Source: CAKZNE01 sp964485405 | Lineage (GTDB): Bacteria > Bacteroidota > Bacteroidia > Flavobacteriales > Schleiferiaceae | Length of the DNA stretch: 64,000 nt | NCBI GenBank assembly: GCA_964485405.1 | Contig: CAZAJG010000003.1 | Coordinates: forward strand, 1-64,000 | Direction of reading: 5' to 3' | Part shown: positions 26,049 through 34,208 of the stretch, piece by piece | Layout of the letters: each line of letters opens with the position of its first letter | Position numbering within the stretch: the stretch's first letter is position 1 | The notes under the pieces: generated by a model | Told to the model about the DNA's origin: nothing | Databases searched by the model: none | Seen by the model: only the letters and a program-made list of their open reading frames with translations | Made by a program: the position numbers and the translations under genes

Positions 26049-28010
26049 ATGAAAAGGAAGCTAAAGTTAATAGCACTTAGCCTGGCATTACTATGCGCAA
26101 ATTTGGCCTTTGCTCAAAAGCAAACAGGAAGTTTAAAGGGAACTGTAACGGACCGTGAAACAGGCGAATCAGTGCATTTTGGTCAAGTCGTTTTAAAGGT
26201 AAATGATACAGTTATAGATGGTACTGTAGCGGATATGGATGGGAAATATATCATCAACAAGATATTGCCCGGGATATATCAGCTAGAAGTTACATTTCAC
26301 GGTTATTCCAAGGTTCTTTTGAAGGATTTAGAAATAAAGGCTGGGCAATCGGTGCGAAGAGATTTTGCTTTAAAGGCTTCGTCCGAAATGCTGCAAGAGG
26401 TAGTAATCCAGTCGCGTGCACCGTTAATAGATAAAACGAAAACATCCGCTAAAATAAGTAGGGTTGAGATAAATGCTCTTACCACAAGAGATGTTAAGAT
26501 AAGAGGCAGCCGAAGTGAGGGTGTCGCTTATTTCTTGAATGGGATTAAGGTGAGAGATGGTGAGCTTAATACGGAGCAATACGATGAAATATCTGAGAAT
26601 AGATTTTTTGAAGCTCAAACGGTTCCCTTATCCACCTTCTCTTCGGATGTGGATGCTGCTTCGTATGCCAATGTAAGACGGTTTATTTCCAATGGTCAAC
26701 TTCCACCAAAAGATGCGGTACGGATTGAAGAAATGATTAACTACTTCGATTATGATTATCCTAATCCAAAAAAAGGGAAAACTTTTTCAGTTACCACAGA
26801 AATGAGAGCATGCCCTTGGATAGAACAGCACCAGTTATTGAGAATAGGAATTCAAACCCAAAAAATTGATTTAAAGGATATGCCACCTTCCAATTTGGTG
26901 TTTCTACTGGATGTTTCTGGAAGTATGCATTCTGAGAACAAGCTTCCTCTACTGAAAAAGGCTTTGCGCCTACTTGTTAATAATCTACGCGCTAAGGATA
27001 GAGTGTCTATAGTAGTATATGCAGGAGCCAGTGGTTTGGTGTTGCCCGCTACATCAGGAAAGAAAAAGGAAGTGATTTTGAATGCCATTGAAGCTTTAAA
27101 CTCTGGTGGTTCTACAGCGGGAGCAGAGGGAATTGAGTTGGCCTACAAAACAGCTAAAGAGAGTTTCATAAAAAAAGGAATTAACAGAGTGATTCTAGCT
27201 ACAGACGGTGATTTTAATGTAGGCATTTCTGGTGATGAACAATTGACTAAACTTATTGAAACAAAGAGAGAAGAAGGTGTTTCATTGAGTGTTTTAGGCT
27301 TTGGGATGGGTAACTACAAAGACTCTAAAATGGAGAAGTTGGCAGACAACGGAAATGGGAATTACGCCTATATCGATAATCTATTTGAAGCAAAAAAAAT
27401 TCTAGTTACAGAGATGGGGTCTACTCTTCAAACTGTAGCAAAAGACACTAAGTTTCAAGTGGAATTTAATCCCCAAAGAGTTCAGGCGTATAGGCTGGTT
27501 GGGTATGAAAACCGCTTGTTGAATGATGAAGATTTTAATGACGATACCAAAGACGCTGGCGATGTTGGAGCGGGGCATAGTGTAACTGCGGTTTATGAAA
27601 TTGTTCCTAAGGGGGTGAAAATGGATGAAGATGAACTTAAATCAAAAAATATTGACCCTCTAAAATATCAGAGATTGGATCCTATTTCTAGGGATGAGAA
27701 TTCGGGGGAAGTAGCAACGGTAAAAATCCGCCACAAAAAAGCAGGAGAGAAAAAAAGCACTCTAGAAACCCATGTGGTTAAAAACGAATTAGGTGTAGTG
27801 TCTGAAGATTTCAAATTTGTTAGTTCAGTTATTGAGTTTGGTTTATTATTAAGAGATTCTGAGTTTAAAGGAAACAGTTCTATTGTGCAGGCTGTCGCAA
27901 TGGCCAGTGCAGGGAAGGGTGAGGATGAAAAAGGGTATAGGGCCGAATTCATCCGGATGATGGAAATGGCTGCAGAACTGGATTCCGAGTTAGCCGATAT
28001 GAATCGGTAG
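26049..28010 (+). CDS. Chimeric von Willebrand factor A protein (CpD + TonB plug remnant + YfbK-type vWA)
   Basis: 653 residues. Order: signal peptide 1-22; a carboxypeptidase-regulatory-like beta-sandwich at about 26-110; a shortened TonB-receptor plug at about 113-172 (LQEVVIQSRAPLIDKTKTS ... TTRDVKIRGSRSEGVAYFLNGIKV); a YfbK-type N-terminal region (STFSSDVDAASYANVRRFI, 195-213); a vWA domain at about 275-455 with intact MIDAS residues D288, S290, S292, T356 and D386; and a C-terminal DUF3520-like region (480-645). No beta barrel follows the plug. YfbK-like proteins are of unclear function; vWA domains mediate metal-dependent protein binding. Located upstream of three CpD mini-proteins. Confidence 0.88.
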   Translation: MKRKLKLIALSLALLCANLAFAQKQTGSLKGTVTDRETGESVHFGQVVLKVNDTVIDGTVADMDGKYIINKILPGIYQLEVTFHGYSKVLLKDLEIKAGQSVRRDFALKASSEMLQEVVIQSRAPLIDKTKTSAKISRVEINALTTRDVKIRGSRSEGVAYFLNGIKVRDGELNTEQYDEISENRFFEAQTVPLSTFSSDVDAASYANVRRFISNGQLPPKDAVRIEEMINYFDYDYPNPKKGKTFSVTTEMRACPWIEQHQLLRIGIQTQKIDLKDMPPSNLVFLLDVSGSMHSENKLPLLKKALRLLVNNLRAKDRVSIVVYAGASGLVLPATSGKKKEVILNAIEALNSGGSTAGAEGIELAYKTAKESFIKKGINRVILATDGDFNVGISGDEQLTKLIETKREEGVSLSVLGFGMGNYKDSKMEKLADNGNGNYAYIDNLFEAKKILVTEMGSTLQTVAKDTKFQVEFNPQRVQAYRLVGYENRLLNDEDFNDDTKDAGDVGAGHSVTAVYEIVPKGVKMDEDELKSKNIDPLKYQRLDPISRDENSGEVATVKIRHKKAGEKKSTLETHVVKNELGVVSEDFKFVSSVIEFGLLLRDSEFKGNSSIVQAVAMASAGKGEDEKGYRAEFIRMMEMAAELDSELADMNR

Positions 28011-28018
28011 GTGAAATG

Positions 28019-28045
28019 TTCCCCTCTTACAGGGGGAGTGTTTTG
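28019..28045 (+). terminator. Terminator after the vWA gene
   Basis: TCCCCT-CTTAC-AGGGGGA stem followed by GTGTTTTG, starting about 9 bases after the stop codon. Confidence 0.55.
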
Positions 28046-28179
28046 CCGATAACAATCGCAATTTGAAAATAGTTTGAGAGCTCAAACTCTATAATAAAAG
28101 ACACTAACCTTAGTTATAGCCCCATTCTTAAAGTGAGTGTTGCCATTTTGTAAGTCCAATTTTTAAGATAGAAAGAAGT

Positions 28180-28626
28180 ATGAAGATGCTGAACGTATGG
28201 TTTGGTAGCCTGGCTTTGCTATGCCTGTTTTTCACAACAGCAAATGCACAAGATTCAACGGCTACTCTTAGTGGAGTGATAGTAGATACAGCAACAGGAG
28301 AAAAATTAGAAGGTGTAAGTATACTAATCCGGCATGGAAGAGATACACTCGGCTTTACCGAAACAAATAGTGAGGGTAAATATCTGATATCCTCAATAAA
28401 AAAAGGAAGCTACAGGCTAGAGTATAAGCTGTATACCTATTACGGTGTGGTTATGCGAGAGGTTCCCTTTGAAGCAAATAAACATCTGCAGCTGGATATT
28501 AAAATGAAAGAAGATAAGCTCTTTGCCGGATTACATATGGCAAAACCTAAAAGAGAAAGTATACGAGATTTTCTAATTCTCATACCTCTATTAAGTCTTT
28601 TTGTATTGGGCGTAACTGCACTCTAA
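28180..28626 (+). CDS. Mini-protein: signal peptide, one CpD domain, C-terminal anchor (1 of 3)
   Basis: 148 residues. Signal peptide 1-23 (LLCLFFTTANAQ); one carboxypeptidase-regulatory-like beta-sandwich at about 27-112 (TLSGVIVDTATGEKLEGVSI ... TNSEGKYLISSIKKGSYRLEY); a basic linker (AKPKRES) and a final hydrophobic helix at about 130-147 reaching the C-terminus. CpD domains usually sit in front of a TonB receptor or peptidase; here one stands alone with a tail anchor, presumably periplasmic and fixed in the inner membrane. First of three tandem relatives. Confidence 0.78.
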   Translation: MKMLNVWFGSLALLCLFFTTANAQDSTATLSGVIVDTATGEKLEGVSILIRHGRDTLGFTETNSEGKYLISSIKKGSYRLEYKLYTYYGVVMREVPFEANKHLQLDIKMKEDKLFAGLHMAKPKRESIRDFLILIPLLSLFVLGVTAL

Positions 28627-28686
28627 ATACAACTTTAATCGACTCTCTTTTATAAGAGATAATTACTGAACAAAAAATTTAAATGG

Positions 28687-29127
28687 ATGAATAAAAGCAC
28701 AATTTTTTTGAGCCTGATAAGCATATGCCTATTTGGGGACATCCTATCTGCTCAAGATATAGCAACAACAGCAAGTTTAAGCGGGATAGTTAGAGATGAT
28801 TTGGATAGCAGCTATACCATTCCTAACGTAGATATTTATTTAAAAAAATCTAACGGTCAGCTAGTTGCAAAAACCAGTACCGATTTTAAAGGATACTACT
28901 TAATTGATAACCTTAAACCTGGTAAATACTATTTGGAGTGCCAAAGCTATGGTTACTATTCAATCAAAGTTTGGAAGCCTATCCATTTTGTTTCAGGTGA
29001 TTCTAAAATCAAAGATCTGGAAATGAGAGATAAAAATAAGGAGCCGCCTCGTAAAAAGTGGAAGGATGTTTTAAGCATGGTGCCTGCGGCAGCATTATTG
29101 CTAGTAGGGATGGTGGCTTTGTTTTAA
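28687..29127 (+). CDS. Mini-protein: signal peptide, one CpD domain, C-terminal anchor (2 of 3)
   Basis: 146 residues with the same layout as its neighbour: signal peptide 1-22, CpD-like domain at about 29-112 (SLSGIVRDDLDSSYTIPNVD ... TDFKGYYLIDNLKPGKYYLE), a very basic linker (KEPPRKKWKD) and a C-terminal helix at about 127-146 (SMVPAAALLLVGMVALF). Residue identity with the first copy is modest outside the domain core, so the duplication is old. 60 bases after the first copy; an out-of-frame ATG at 28683 overlaps its start. Confidence 0.77.
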   Translation: MNKSTIFLSLISICLFGDILSAQDIATTASLSGIVRDDLDSSYTIPNVDIYLKKSNGQLVAKTSTDFKGYYLIDNLKPGKYYLECQSYGYYSIKVWKPIHFVSGDSKIKDLEMRDKNKEPPRKKWKDVLSMVPAAALLLVGMVALF

Positions 29128-29165
29128 AATACCGAATAACATACCAAGTAGCACCGGGAGGTGGG

Positions 29166-29241
29166 CTTGCCCCATTGAATGTAGGAATTTATGTCGCTTT
29201 CGTAGAAAGTAAAATGCATTCAGGGGCAAGTCTTTTGTTTT
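29166..29241 (+). terminator. Long nested stem-loop between mini-proteins 2 and 3, with T tract
   Basis: Outer arms CTTGCCCC (29166-29173) and GGGGCAAG (29223-29230), second pair GAATG / CATTC inside, and a small CTTTC-GTA-GAAAG hairpin in the loop. TCTTTTGTTTT follows. Compatible with a terminator or an attenuator before the third mini-protein; it could also be a small repeat element. Confidence 0.5.
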
Positions 29242-29318
29242 AGGATACAACCCTTTGTTAAAACGACTCTCTATTAATTATATAGAACCGTTTTTTTAAA
29301 TCTTAAAACGTATGGAGT

Positions 29319-29786
29319 ATGATGAAATTACTACATAAACTTCTCATATTGAGTATAGCTTTATTTTCCTTTGGATCTGTAAGCGCCCAAACAGCCAGCT
29401 TAAGAGGTGTAGTTAAGGATAAAATTACAGATGCCGCGTTGCCGTTTGTAAAGGTGAGTTTAAAAGGTGCAGATGGCTTAGAAGTTGTTTCTGCAAAAAC
29501 AGATTTTAACTTCGGTGAATACCAACTCGATTCCATTCCTGCTGGTGAATATCAAATTGAGTTTTGGGTAAGAGGATATCGCATTAAGAGGGTAGAAAGT
29601 TTTGTAGTAAACTCCAATAGCTCATACACCAAAAACATGAAGCTAGACGAAGAGTTTAGCCGTTTTTCAACGCATAAAGCACAAGCTTTTCTTGAGCCTA
29701 AGTATTACGATGAAAATCATATCAATCAATATTTAATGTACTCAGGTTTAACGATGATTGTTTTAGCAGCTTTTGCTCTTAGGTAG
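29319..29786 (+). CDS. Mini-protein: signal peptide, one CpD domain, C-terminal anchor (3 of 3)
   Basis: 155 residues (MM at the start; the second ATG at 29322 is equally possible). Signal peptide to about 24 (SFGSVSAQ), CpD-like domain at about 26-112 (SLRGVVKDKITDAALPFVKV ... FGEYQLDSIPAGEYQIEF), a longer 25-residue linker, and a terminal helix at about 138-154. Separated from copy 2 by the 29166-29241 stem-loop and so possibly expressed independently. Convergent with the DUF6515 gene. Confidence 0.76.
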   Translation: MMKLLHKLLILSIALFSFGSVSAQTASLRGVVKDKITDAALPFVKVSLKGADGLEVVSAKTDFNFGEYQLDSIPAGEYQIEFWVRGYRIKRVESFVVNSNSSYTKNMKLDEEFSRFSTHKAQAFLEPKYYDENHINQYLMYSGLTMIVLAAFALR

Positions 29787-29790
29787 GTGA

Positions 29791-30354
29791 TTAGATGTCC
29801 ATTTCAACTACTTGATATTGTACCTCTCCGCTTTCACTAACAATTGCTTTATAATACACATCATCCATTCGGTAATAGGTTCGCTCGTCTATGGAAACTT
29901 GTTCTGTGCCTTCCGGTAAGTCGCCAACTTTAGCTCCCACTGGAGGGTTTATTATTTCGTATTCATTGCTTTCCGTTTTAGAGTAATAGGTTCCATTGTA
30001 ATAGAAGACATTTCTATTTCGTATTCGCATTTTTGAAAAACCAATGGGTAACGTTCTTACTCGAATTCCTATAGGAGCAGAAACTACCACATATCCTTTA
30101 CCCATAGCTCGGTAAAAAGCACCATTTCTATAATAATAGGCTTGCGAATTCCATCTTAGATTTACCGCTCCAGTAGGAATGCTAGTCACTCTTCTACCTC
30201 TAATCGGTGCTCCAGCATAAGGGCGAGTTTTCCTAACAACTACTACTTTTTTTGTTTTTTTGAGTTTGTTTGGTCTTTGTGCATAAACCTCTCCTGAAGG
30301 AAAGTACAAAATGACCAGCATGAATAGACCGGCTAAAGATTTTAGTTTCATCAT
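29791..30354 (-). CDS. DUF6515-type secreted protein
   Basis: 187 residues from the ATG at 30354 (the ATG at 30369 adds five residues to the signal peptide). Signal peptide about 1-26, a Lys/Arg-rich section (KKTKKVVVVRKTRPYAG), then tandem short beta units built on YYYRNGAFY, FYYNGTYY and YYRMDDVYYK, which are the recurring motif of the DUF6515 family. The two middle units are joined by PIGIRVRTLP / PVGAKVGDLP segments. Exported, function unknown; monocistronic on the minus strand. Confidence 0.75.
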   Translation of the reverse strand: MMKLKSLAGLFMLVILYFPSGEVYAQRPNKLKKTKKVVVVRKTRPYAGAPIRGRRVTSIPTGAVNLRWNSQAYYYRNGAFYRAMGKGYVVVSAPIGIRVRTLPIGFSKMRIRNRNVFYYNGTYYSKTESNEYEIINPPVGAKVGDLPEGTEQVSIDERTYYRMDDVYYKAIVSESGEVQYQVVEMDI

Positions 30355-30462
30355 TTCTTTTGCATTCATAGTTATATCTTCTTGTGACTAAGGATTGAAC
30401 CAATAGTTTAAATATAGGGATTGGATTAAGTTTTAACTTCGCTCTAAAATACAAGAGTAGGA

Positions 30463-31218
30463 ATGACAAAAACTGCATTTATAACTGGAGCAACCTCAGG
30501 AATAGGTTATGCTACAGCCGTAACATTAGCTAAACAAGGATATAGAATAATAGCAACCGGAAGAAGAGAAGAGCGGTTAAAACAACTGGCGGAAGAATTG
30601 CATGGAATAACTACGGTTTTGCCTCTGTTATTTGATGTAACGGATAAAGAAGCGGTTTTCAATTCCGTAAATACGCTTCCTAAAGAATGGGATAACATAG
30701 ATGTTCTAGTAAACAATGCAGGGAATGCACATGGCCTTTCGCCAATACAAGAAGGCTCTTTAGAAGATTGGGAGGCTATGTTAGACATCAATGTAAAAGG
30801 ATTGCTTTATGTTTCAAAAGCGATTATTCCTAAAATGATTGAAAAACAAAAAGGACACATCGTAAATATTGGATCTATTGCGGGCAAAGAAGTTTATGCC
30901 AATGGCAATGTTTATTGCGCCTCTAAACATGCGGTGGATGCTATAAATGCCTCCATGCGTATCGATCTTTTAAAAGAGAACATTAAGGTTTCGCAGGTAG
31001 CTCCTGGGCTTGTGGAAACAGAATTTTCCATAGTGCGTTTTAAAGGTGATGCAGAAAGGTCGAAGCAAGTTTATACCGGTTACGATGCCCTTCAGGCGGA
31101 AGATATTGCAGATTTGATTTCATTTATTGTAACTCGCCCAGCTCATGTAAATATTGCAGATACATTGATCTTACCCAGCGCACAGGCCGCTTCCACGCTT
31201 GTTTATAAGAATGACTAA
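30463..31218 (+). CDS. SDR-family NAD(P)-dependent oxidoreductase (YdfG-like)
   Basis: 251 residues. Classical short-chain dehydrogenase: TGATSGIG cofactor loop (9-16), ATGRREERL with Arg residues favouring NADP(H), NNAG (84-87), catalytic Ser138, Tyr151 and Lys155 (YCASKHAV). Sequence around VETEFSIVRFKGD resembles YdfG-like 3-hydroxy acid/serine dehydrogenases, but substrate is not certain. Divergent from the DUF6515 gene. Confidence 0.9.
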   Translation: MTKTAFITGATSGIGYATAVTLAKQGYRIIATGRREERLKQLAEELHGITTVLPLLFDVTDKEAVFNSVNTLPKEWDNIDVLVNNAGNAHGLSPIQEGSLEDWEAMLDINVKGLLYVSKAIIPKMIEKQKGHIVNIGSIAGKEVYANGNVYCASKHAVDAINASMRIDLLKENIKVSQVAPGLVETEFSIVRFKGDAERSKQVYTGYDALQAEDIADLISFIVTRPAHVNIADTLILPSAQAASTLVYKND

Positions 31219-31343
31219 TGATATTTATATCTAAAATTTATAAATATTCAGTATAAAGCCCGATTGTAGCTCGGATTCCGTTATTTTTGTGAAGCTCACG
31301 CCCTTTTTAGGCCTAGAGCGCTTTAATAACGCGGATACATATA

Positions 31344-31664
31344 TTGATAGATAAGATTGGATATGACTTTAAAAAGTATCTAAGGTTTTTGACCTTGATT
31401 CTTGTTCCTGTAATTTTTTGTGATAATCTGGTAGTAAACTATTTTGTAGATAACAAGACCAGTTTAGAGCTAAATGAAGGAGGAGAAAAACAAGAAAAAG
31501 AAGATACGGATGACACCAAAGAATTGGAGCTGGATGACTTCATGCATTTGAGTGGTAAGTCTTCTGTTTTTTTGCTGGGCACTTTAGATTTTTCCAAATC
31601 AAAACGAATTTATTCATCAAGAATGAATCTAGAGGTTATTACACCGCCACCAGAACAGGTTTAA
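31344..31664 (+). CDS. Small hypothetical membrane-associated protein upstream of SulP
   Basis: 106 residues from a TTG at 31344; no in-frame ATG exists before residue 66. One hydrophobic segment at about 15-33, then a Glu/Lys/Asp-rich stretch (about 40-66) and a tail ending PPPEQV. It lies 120 bases before a SulP transporter gene. I cannot name a family. The TTG start lowers confidence. Confidence 0.4.
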   Translation: MIDKIGYDFKKYLRFLTLILVPVIFCDNLVVNYFVDNKTSLELNEGGEKQEKEDTDDTKELELDDFMHLSGKSSVFLLGTLDFSKSKRIYSSRMNLEVITPPPEQV

Positions 31665-31784
31665 TACTGAGTTCAAGTAAACCTGATTTTCACATATACA
31701 TTTTTTAGCTGAGAGCATTAGAAGGATACATCGAAAATGGATTTCCATGTTTGAATCTGCGTGCTCTCCTTTTAATTTTTAATT

Positions 31785-33374
31785 ATGACATCAAATAAAA
31801 AAGGACTCTTTTCAAATCTGAAAAGTGATTTTCCTGCTAGTATAGTTGTATTCTTGGTCGCCTTACCCCTTTGTCTGGGAATAGCACTAGCTTCAGACGC
31901 TCCCTTGTTTTCTGGGATTATTGCTGGTATTGTTGGAGGTACAGTTGTAGCTCTCATCAGTAAATCTTCATTAGGCGTTAGTGGTCCAGCTGCGGGTTTA
32001 GTAATTATTGTTTCTGAAGCAATAACCGATTTGGGTACTTTTGAAGTATTCTTATTAGCCGTAGTAATAGCAGGAGCATTTCAGATAATTTTAGGCGTTA
32101 TAAAAGCGGGAATAATAGGATATTATTTTCCGGTTGCAGTTATCAAAGGGATGCTCGCAGGTATTGGTATAAGTATATTCTTTAAGCAGATTCCTCATGC
32201 GGTTGGTTATCAGAAAGACCCTGAGGGAGATCTTGCCTTTTCTCAAGTTGATGGAGAGAATACGATTTCGGAATTGTTCAATATGGTAGATTATATCAAT
32301 CCGGGAGCAATTATTATTGCACTTATCTCATTAGGCATTTTAATCCTTTGGGAAAGACCATTTATGAAAAAAATTGCCCTGTTCGGAATCTTACAAGGCG
32401 CTTTGGTGGTGGTTCTTTTAGGTATAGGTCTTAATCTTGTATTTGCAGATATTTCTTTTTTAAGATTAACACCTGAACAAACGGTAAACATTCCGGTAGC
32501 TAAGGATTTAGGTCAGTTTGTTGATCAATTTACCCTACCCGATTTTTCAAAGATTTTTGAAGGTGCTGTATGGTTTATTGCAGCTAAAATAGCGGTTGTA
32601 GCCAGTTTAGAAACCCTACTTTGCGTAGAGGCTACAGACAAATTAGATCCTGAGAAAAATATTACGCCAACAAATAGAGAGTTGGTGGCTCAGGGTGCAG
32701 GTAATATGGTTTCTGGCTTAATAGGTGGCCTTCCTATTACGCAGGTAATTGTAAGAAGCTCCGCGAACATACAGTCTGGTGGGAAAACAAAGGCAGCAGC
32801 TTTCTTTCATGGAATTCTGCTTTTGGTAAGTGCCATAACCATCCCAACGGCTTTAAACCTTATTCCCTACTCAAGTTTAGCAGCTATTCTTTTGGTAGTT
32901 GGTTTTAAGTTGGCCAAACCTTCTCTTTTTAAAGAAATGTATAGGCTGGGTGTTTCTCAGTTTATTCCATTTATCGTAACCATTTTAGGAATCTATTTTG
33001 GAGATTTACTTATTGGTATAGGCCTAGGTTTGGTAGTGGCAATATTCCACATTCTTTACAAAAACTATAAAGTTCCTTTTTATTTTGATCCTAAGGATTA
33101 TAAAAAAGGAAAACCGGTGGTAATTCAGTTATCCGAGCATGTTACTTTTTTAAACAAAGCCAGCATTCTTAAAACATTAAATCAGATTCCGGATGGAACG
33201 GATGTTATTATTGATGCGACCGCAGCCAAAAGTATTCATCCGGATGTAAAAGAAATTGTGCATGATTTTGAAGATAATGCAAAAACTCGAAATATCAATG
33301 TTCAGAAAATCGCTTTTGATGACGACACAACCGATCATGTAAAACAGTTTAACGAAGCCATGCAAGGAGATTAA
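31785..33374 (+). CDS. SulP-family inorganic anion transporter
   Basis: 529 residues. About 11-12 helices between residues 15 and 425, with the SulP signatures PASIVVFLVALPLCLGIALASDAP, GVSGPAAGLVIIV and GLIGGLPITQVIVRSSANIQSGGKT, then a C-terminal STAS-like domain (about 440-525). Members carry sulfate, bicarbonate or other anions in the inner membrane; the substrate cannot be told here because no carbonic anhydrase or sulfate gene is next to it. Followed by a bidirectional terminator. Confidence 0.92.
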   Translation: MTSNKKGLFSNLKSDFPASIVVFLVALPLCLGIALASDAPLFSGIIAGIVGGTVVALISKSSLGVSGPAAGLVIIVSEAITDLGTFEVFLLAVVIAGAFQIILGVIKAGIIGYYFPVAVIKGMLAGIGISIFFKQIPHAVGYQKDPEGDLAFSQVDGENTISELFNMVDYINPGAIIIALISLGILILWERPFMKKIALFGILQGALVVVLLGIGLNLVFADISFLRLTPEQTVNIPVAKDLGQFVDQFTLPDFSKIFEGAVWFIAAKIAVVASLETLLCVEATDKLDPEKNITPTNRELVAQGAGNMVSGLIGGLPITQVIVRSSANIQSGGKTKAAAFFHGILLLVSAITIPTALNLIPYSSLAAILLVVGFKLAKPSLFKEMYRLGVSQFIPFIVTILGIYFGDLLIGIGLGLVVAIFHILYKNYKVPFYFDPKDYKKGKPVVIQLSEHVTFLNKASILKTLNQIPDGTDVIIDATAAKSIHPDVKEIVHDFEDNAKTRNINVQKIAFDDDTTDHVKQFNEAMQGD

Positions 33375-33399
33375 TTCACTTCTTCTTGAAAAGAGTGAG

Positions 33400-33437
33400 C
33401 CCTTCCTTTTCAGCAAAAGAGGAAGGGTTTATTTTTT
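33400..33437 (+). terminator. Terminator after sulP, shared with convergent DUF1361 gene
   Basis: CCCTTCC...GGAAGGG stem (33400-33406/33421-33427) extended by TTTT/AAAA inside, followed on + by TTTATTTTTT. The tract overlaps the DUF1361 stop. Confidence 0.75.
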
Positions 33438-34113
33438 AAGGGTTTTTGGAGACGGATAAACTCCGAATCGTCCAATACATCATATTCAATAGCAAGCCCA
33501 TTAATAGAGTTACACCCCAAGTTGTAGGGTGGTCTACAGGGTTGAGAATGCGATTTCCTATATCGGAAAATAGGTGCATAGGATCGCGCAGAATATCCCA
33601 ACTGTTCCAGCGCAAAAATCTTCCTAAATAAATACCAAATGCACTTAAAAACAGCAAAGAAGAAATAGTAAGTTGCTTAACTAGAGGTGAAAGACGGTTT
33701 GAAATAAGGCTTTCGATATCCATCAAGCTTACAAAACCAAAAACCAGACCAGCCCAACTAAAAGACATAATCAAAACAGTATCAAACCACAAAGGGGCAG
33801 CGGTGCTTAGGCGCAAATGAAAAAGGTCTGTAACAATATAAGGGGCGTTAGGGAAGAAAAGTAGCCAAGTAGCTACAATAGATGTTAAAGCAAACTTGTT
33901 TTTTAGAATATGAGGTTTGAGTTGTATGTAAGTGGTAAGCGCCCAAGGAATAAAGGCTAAAAAAAGATTCCAATTCAGAAATAGAAACAAAGGACTTCCG
34001 GTAAAATAAATCCGAATAAAGGAGAGTGTTGCAGAGAAAATACTCATCATGAAGAGCATCTTGCTTAAGTATAAACGATTTTGCTCCTTCAGCTTTTGAA
34101 AAATAGTAGTCAT
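33436..34113 (-). CDS. DUF1361 integral membrane protein
   Basis: 225 residues with about six transmembrane helices (roughly 15-35, 42-62, 75-95, 110-135, 145-165, 200-220). Contains NWNLFLAFIPWALT and FFPNAPYIVTDLFHLR, the characteristic DUF1361 residues. No known function. On the minus strand 95 bases downstream of the FGase/MATCAP-like gene, so it might belong to the same transcript. Confidence 0.85.
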   Translation of the reverse strand: MTTIFQKLKEQNRLYLSKMLFMMSIFSATLSFIRIYFTGSPLFLFLNWNLFLAFIPWALTTYIQLKPHILKNKFALTSIVATWLLFFPNAPYIVTDLFHLRLSTAAPLWFDTVLIMSFSWAGLVFGFVSLMDIESLISNRLSPLVKQLTISSLLFLSAFGIYLGRFLRWNSWDILRDPMHLFSDIGNRILNPVDHPTTWGVTLLMGLLLNMMYWTIRSLSVSKNP

Positions 34114-34208
34114 GTTAAATCGGTTGTTATGAATGTAGATTCATTAACCCGTCACCACGTTAAATATTTTTCTTTTTAACAGTTTTAGGAAATGTTTAAC
34201 TCAGCTTA

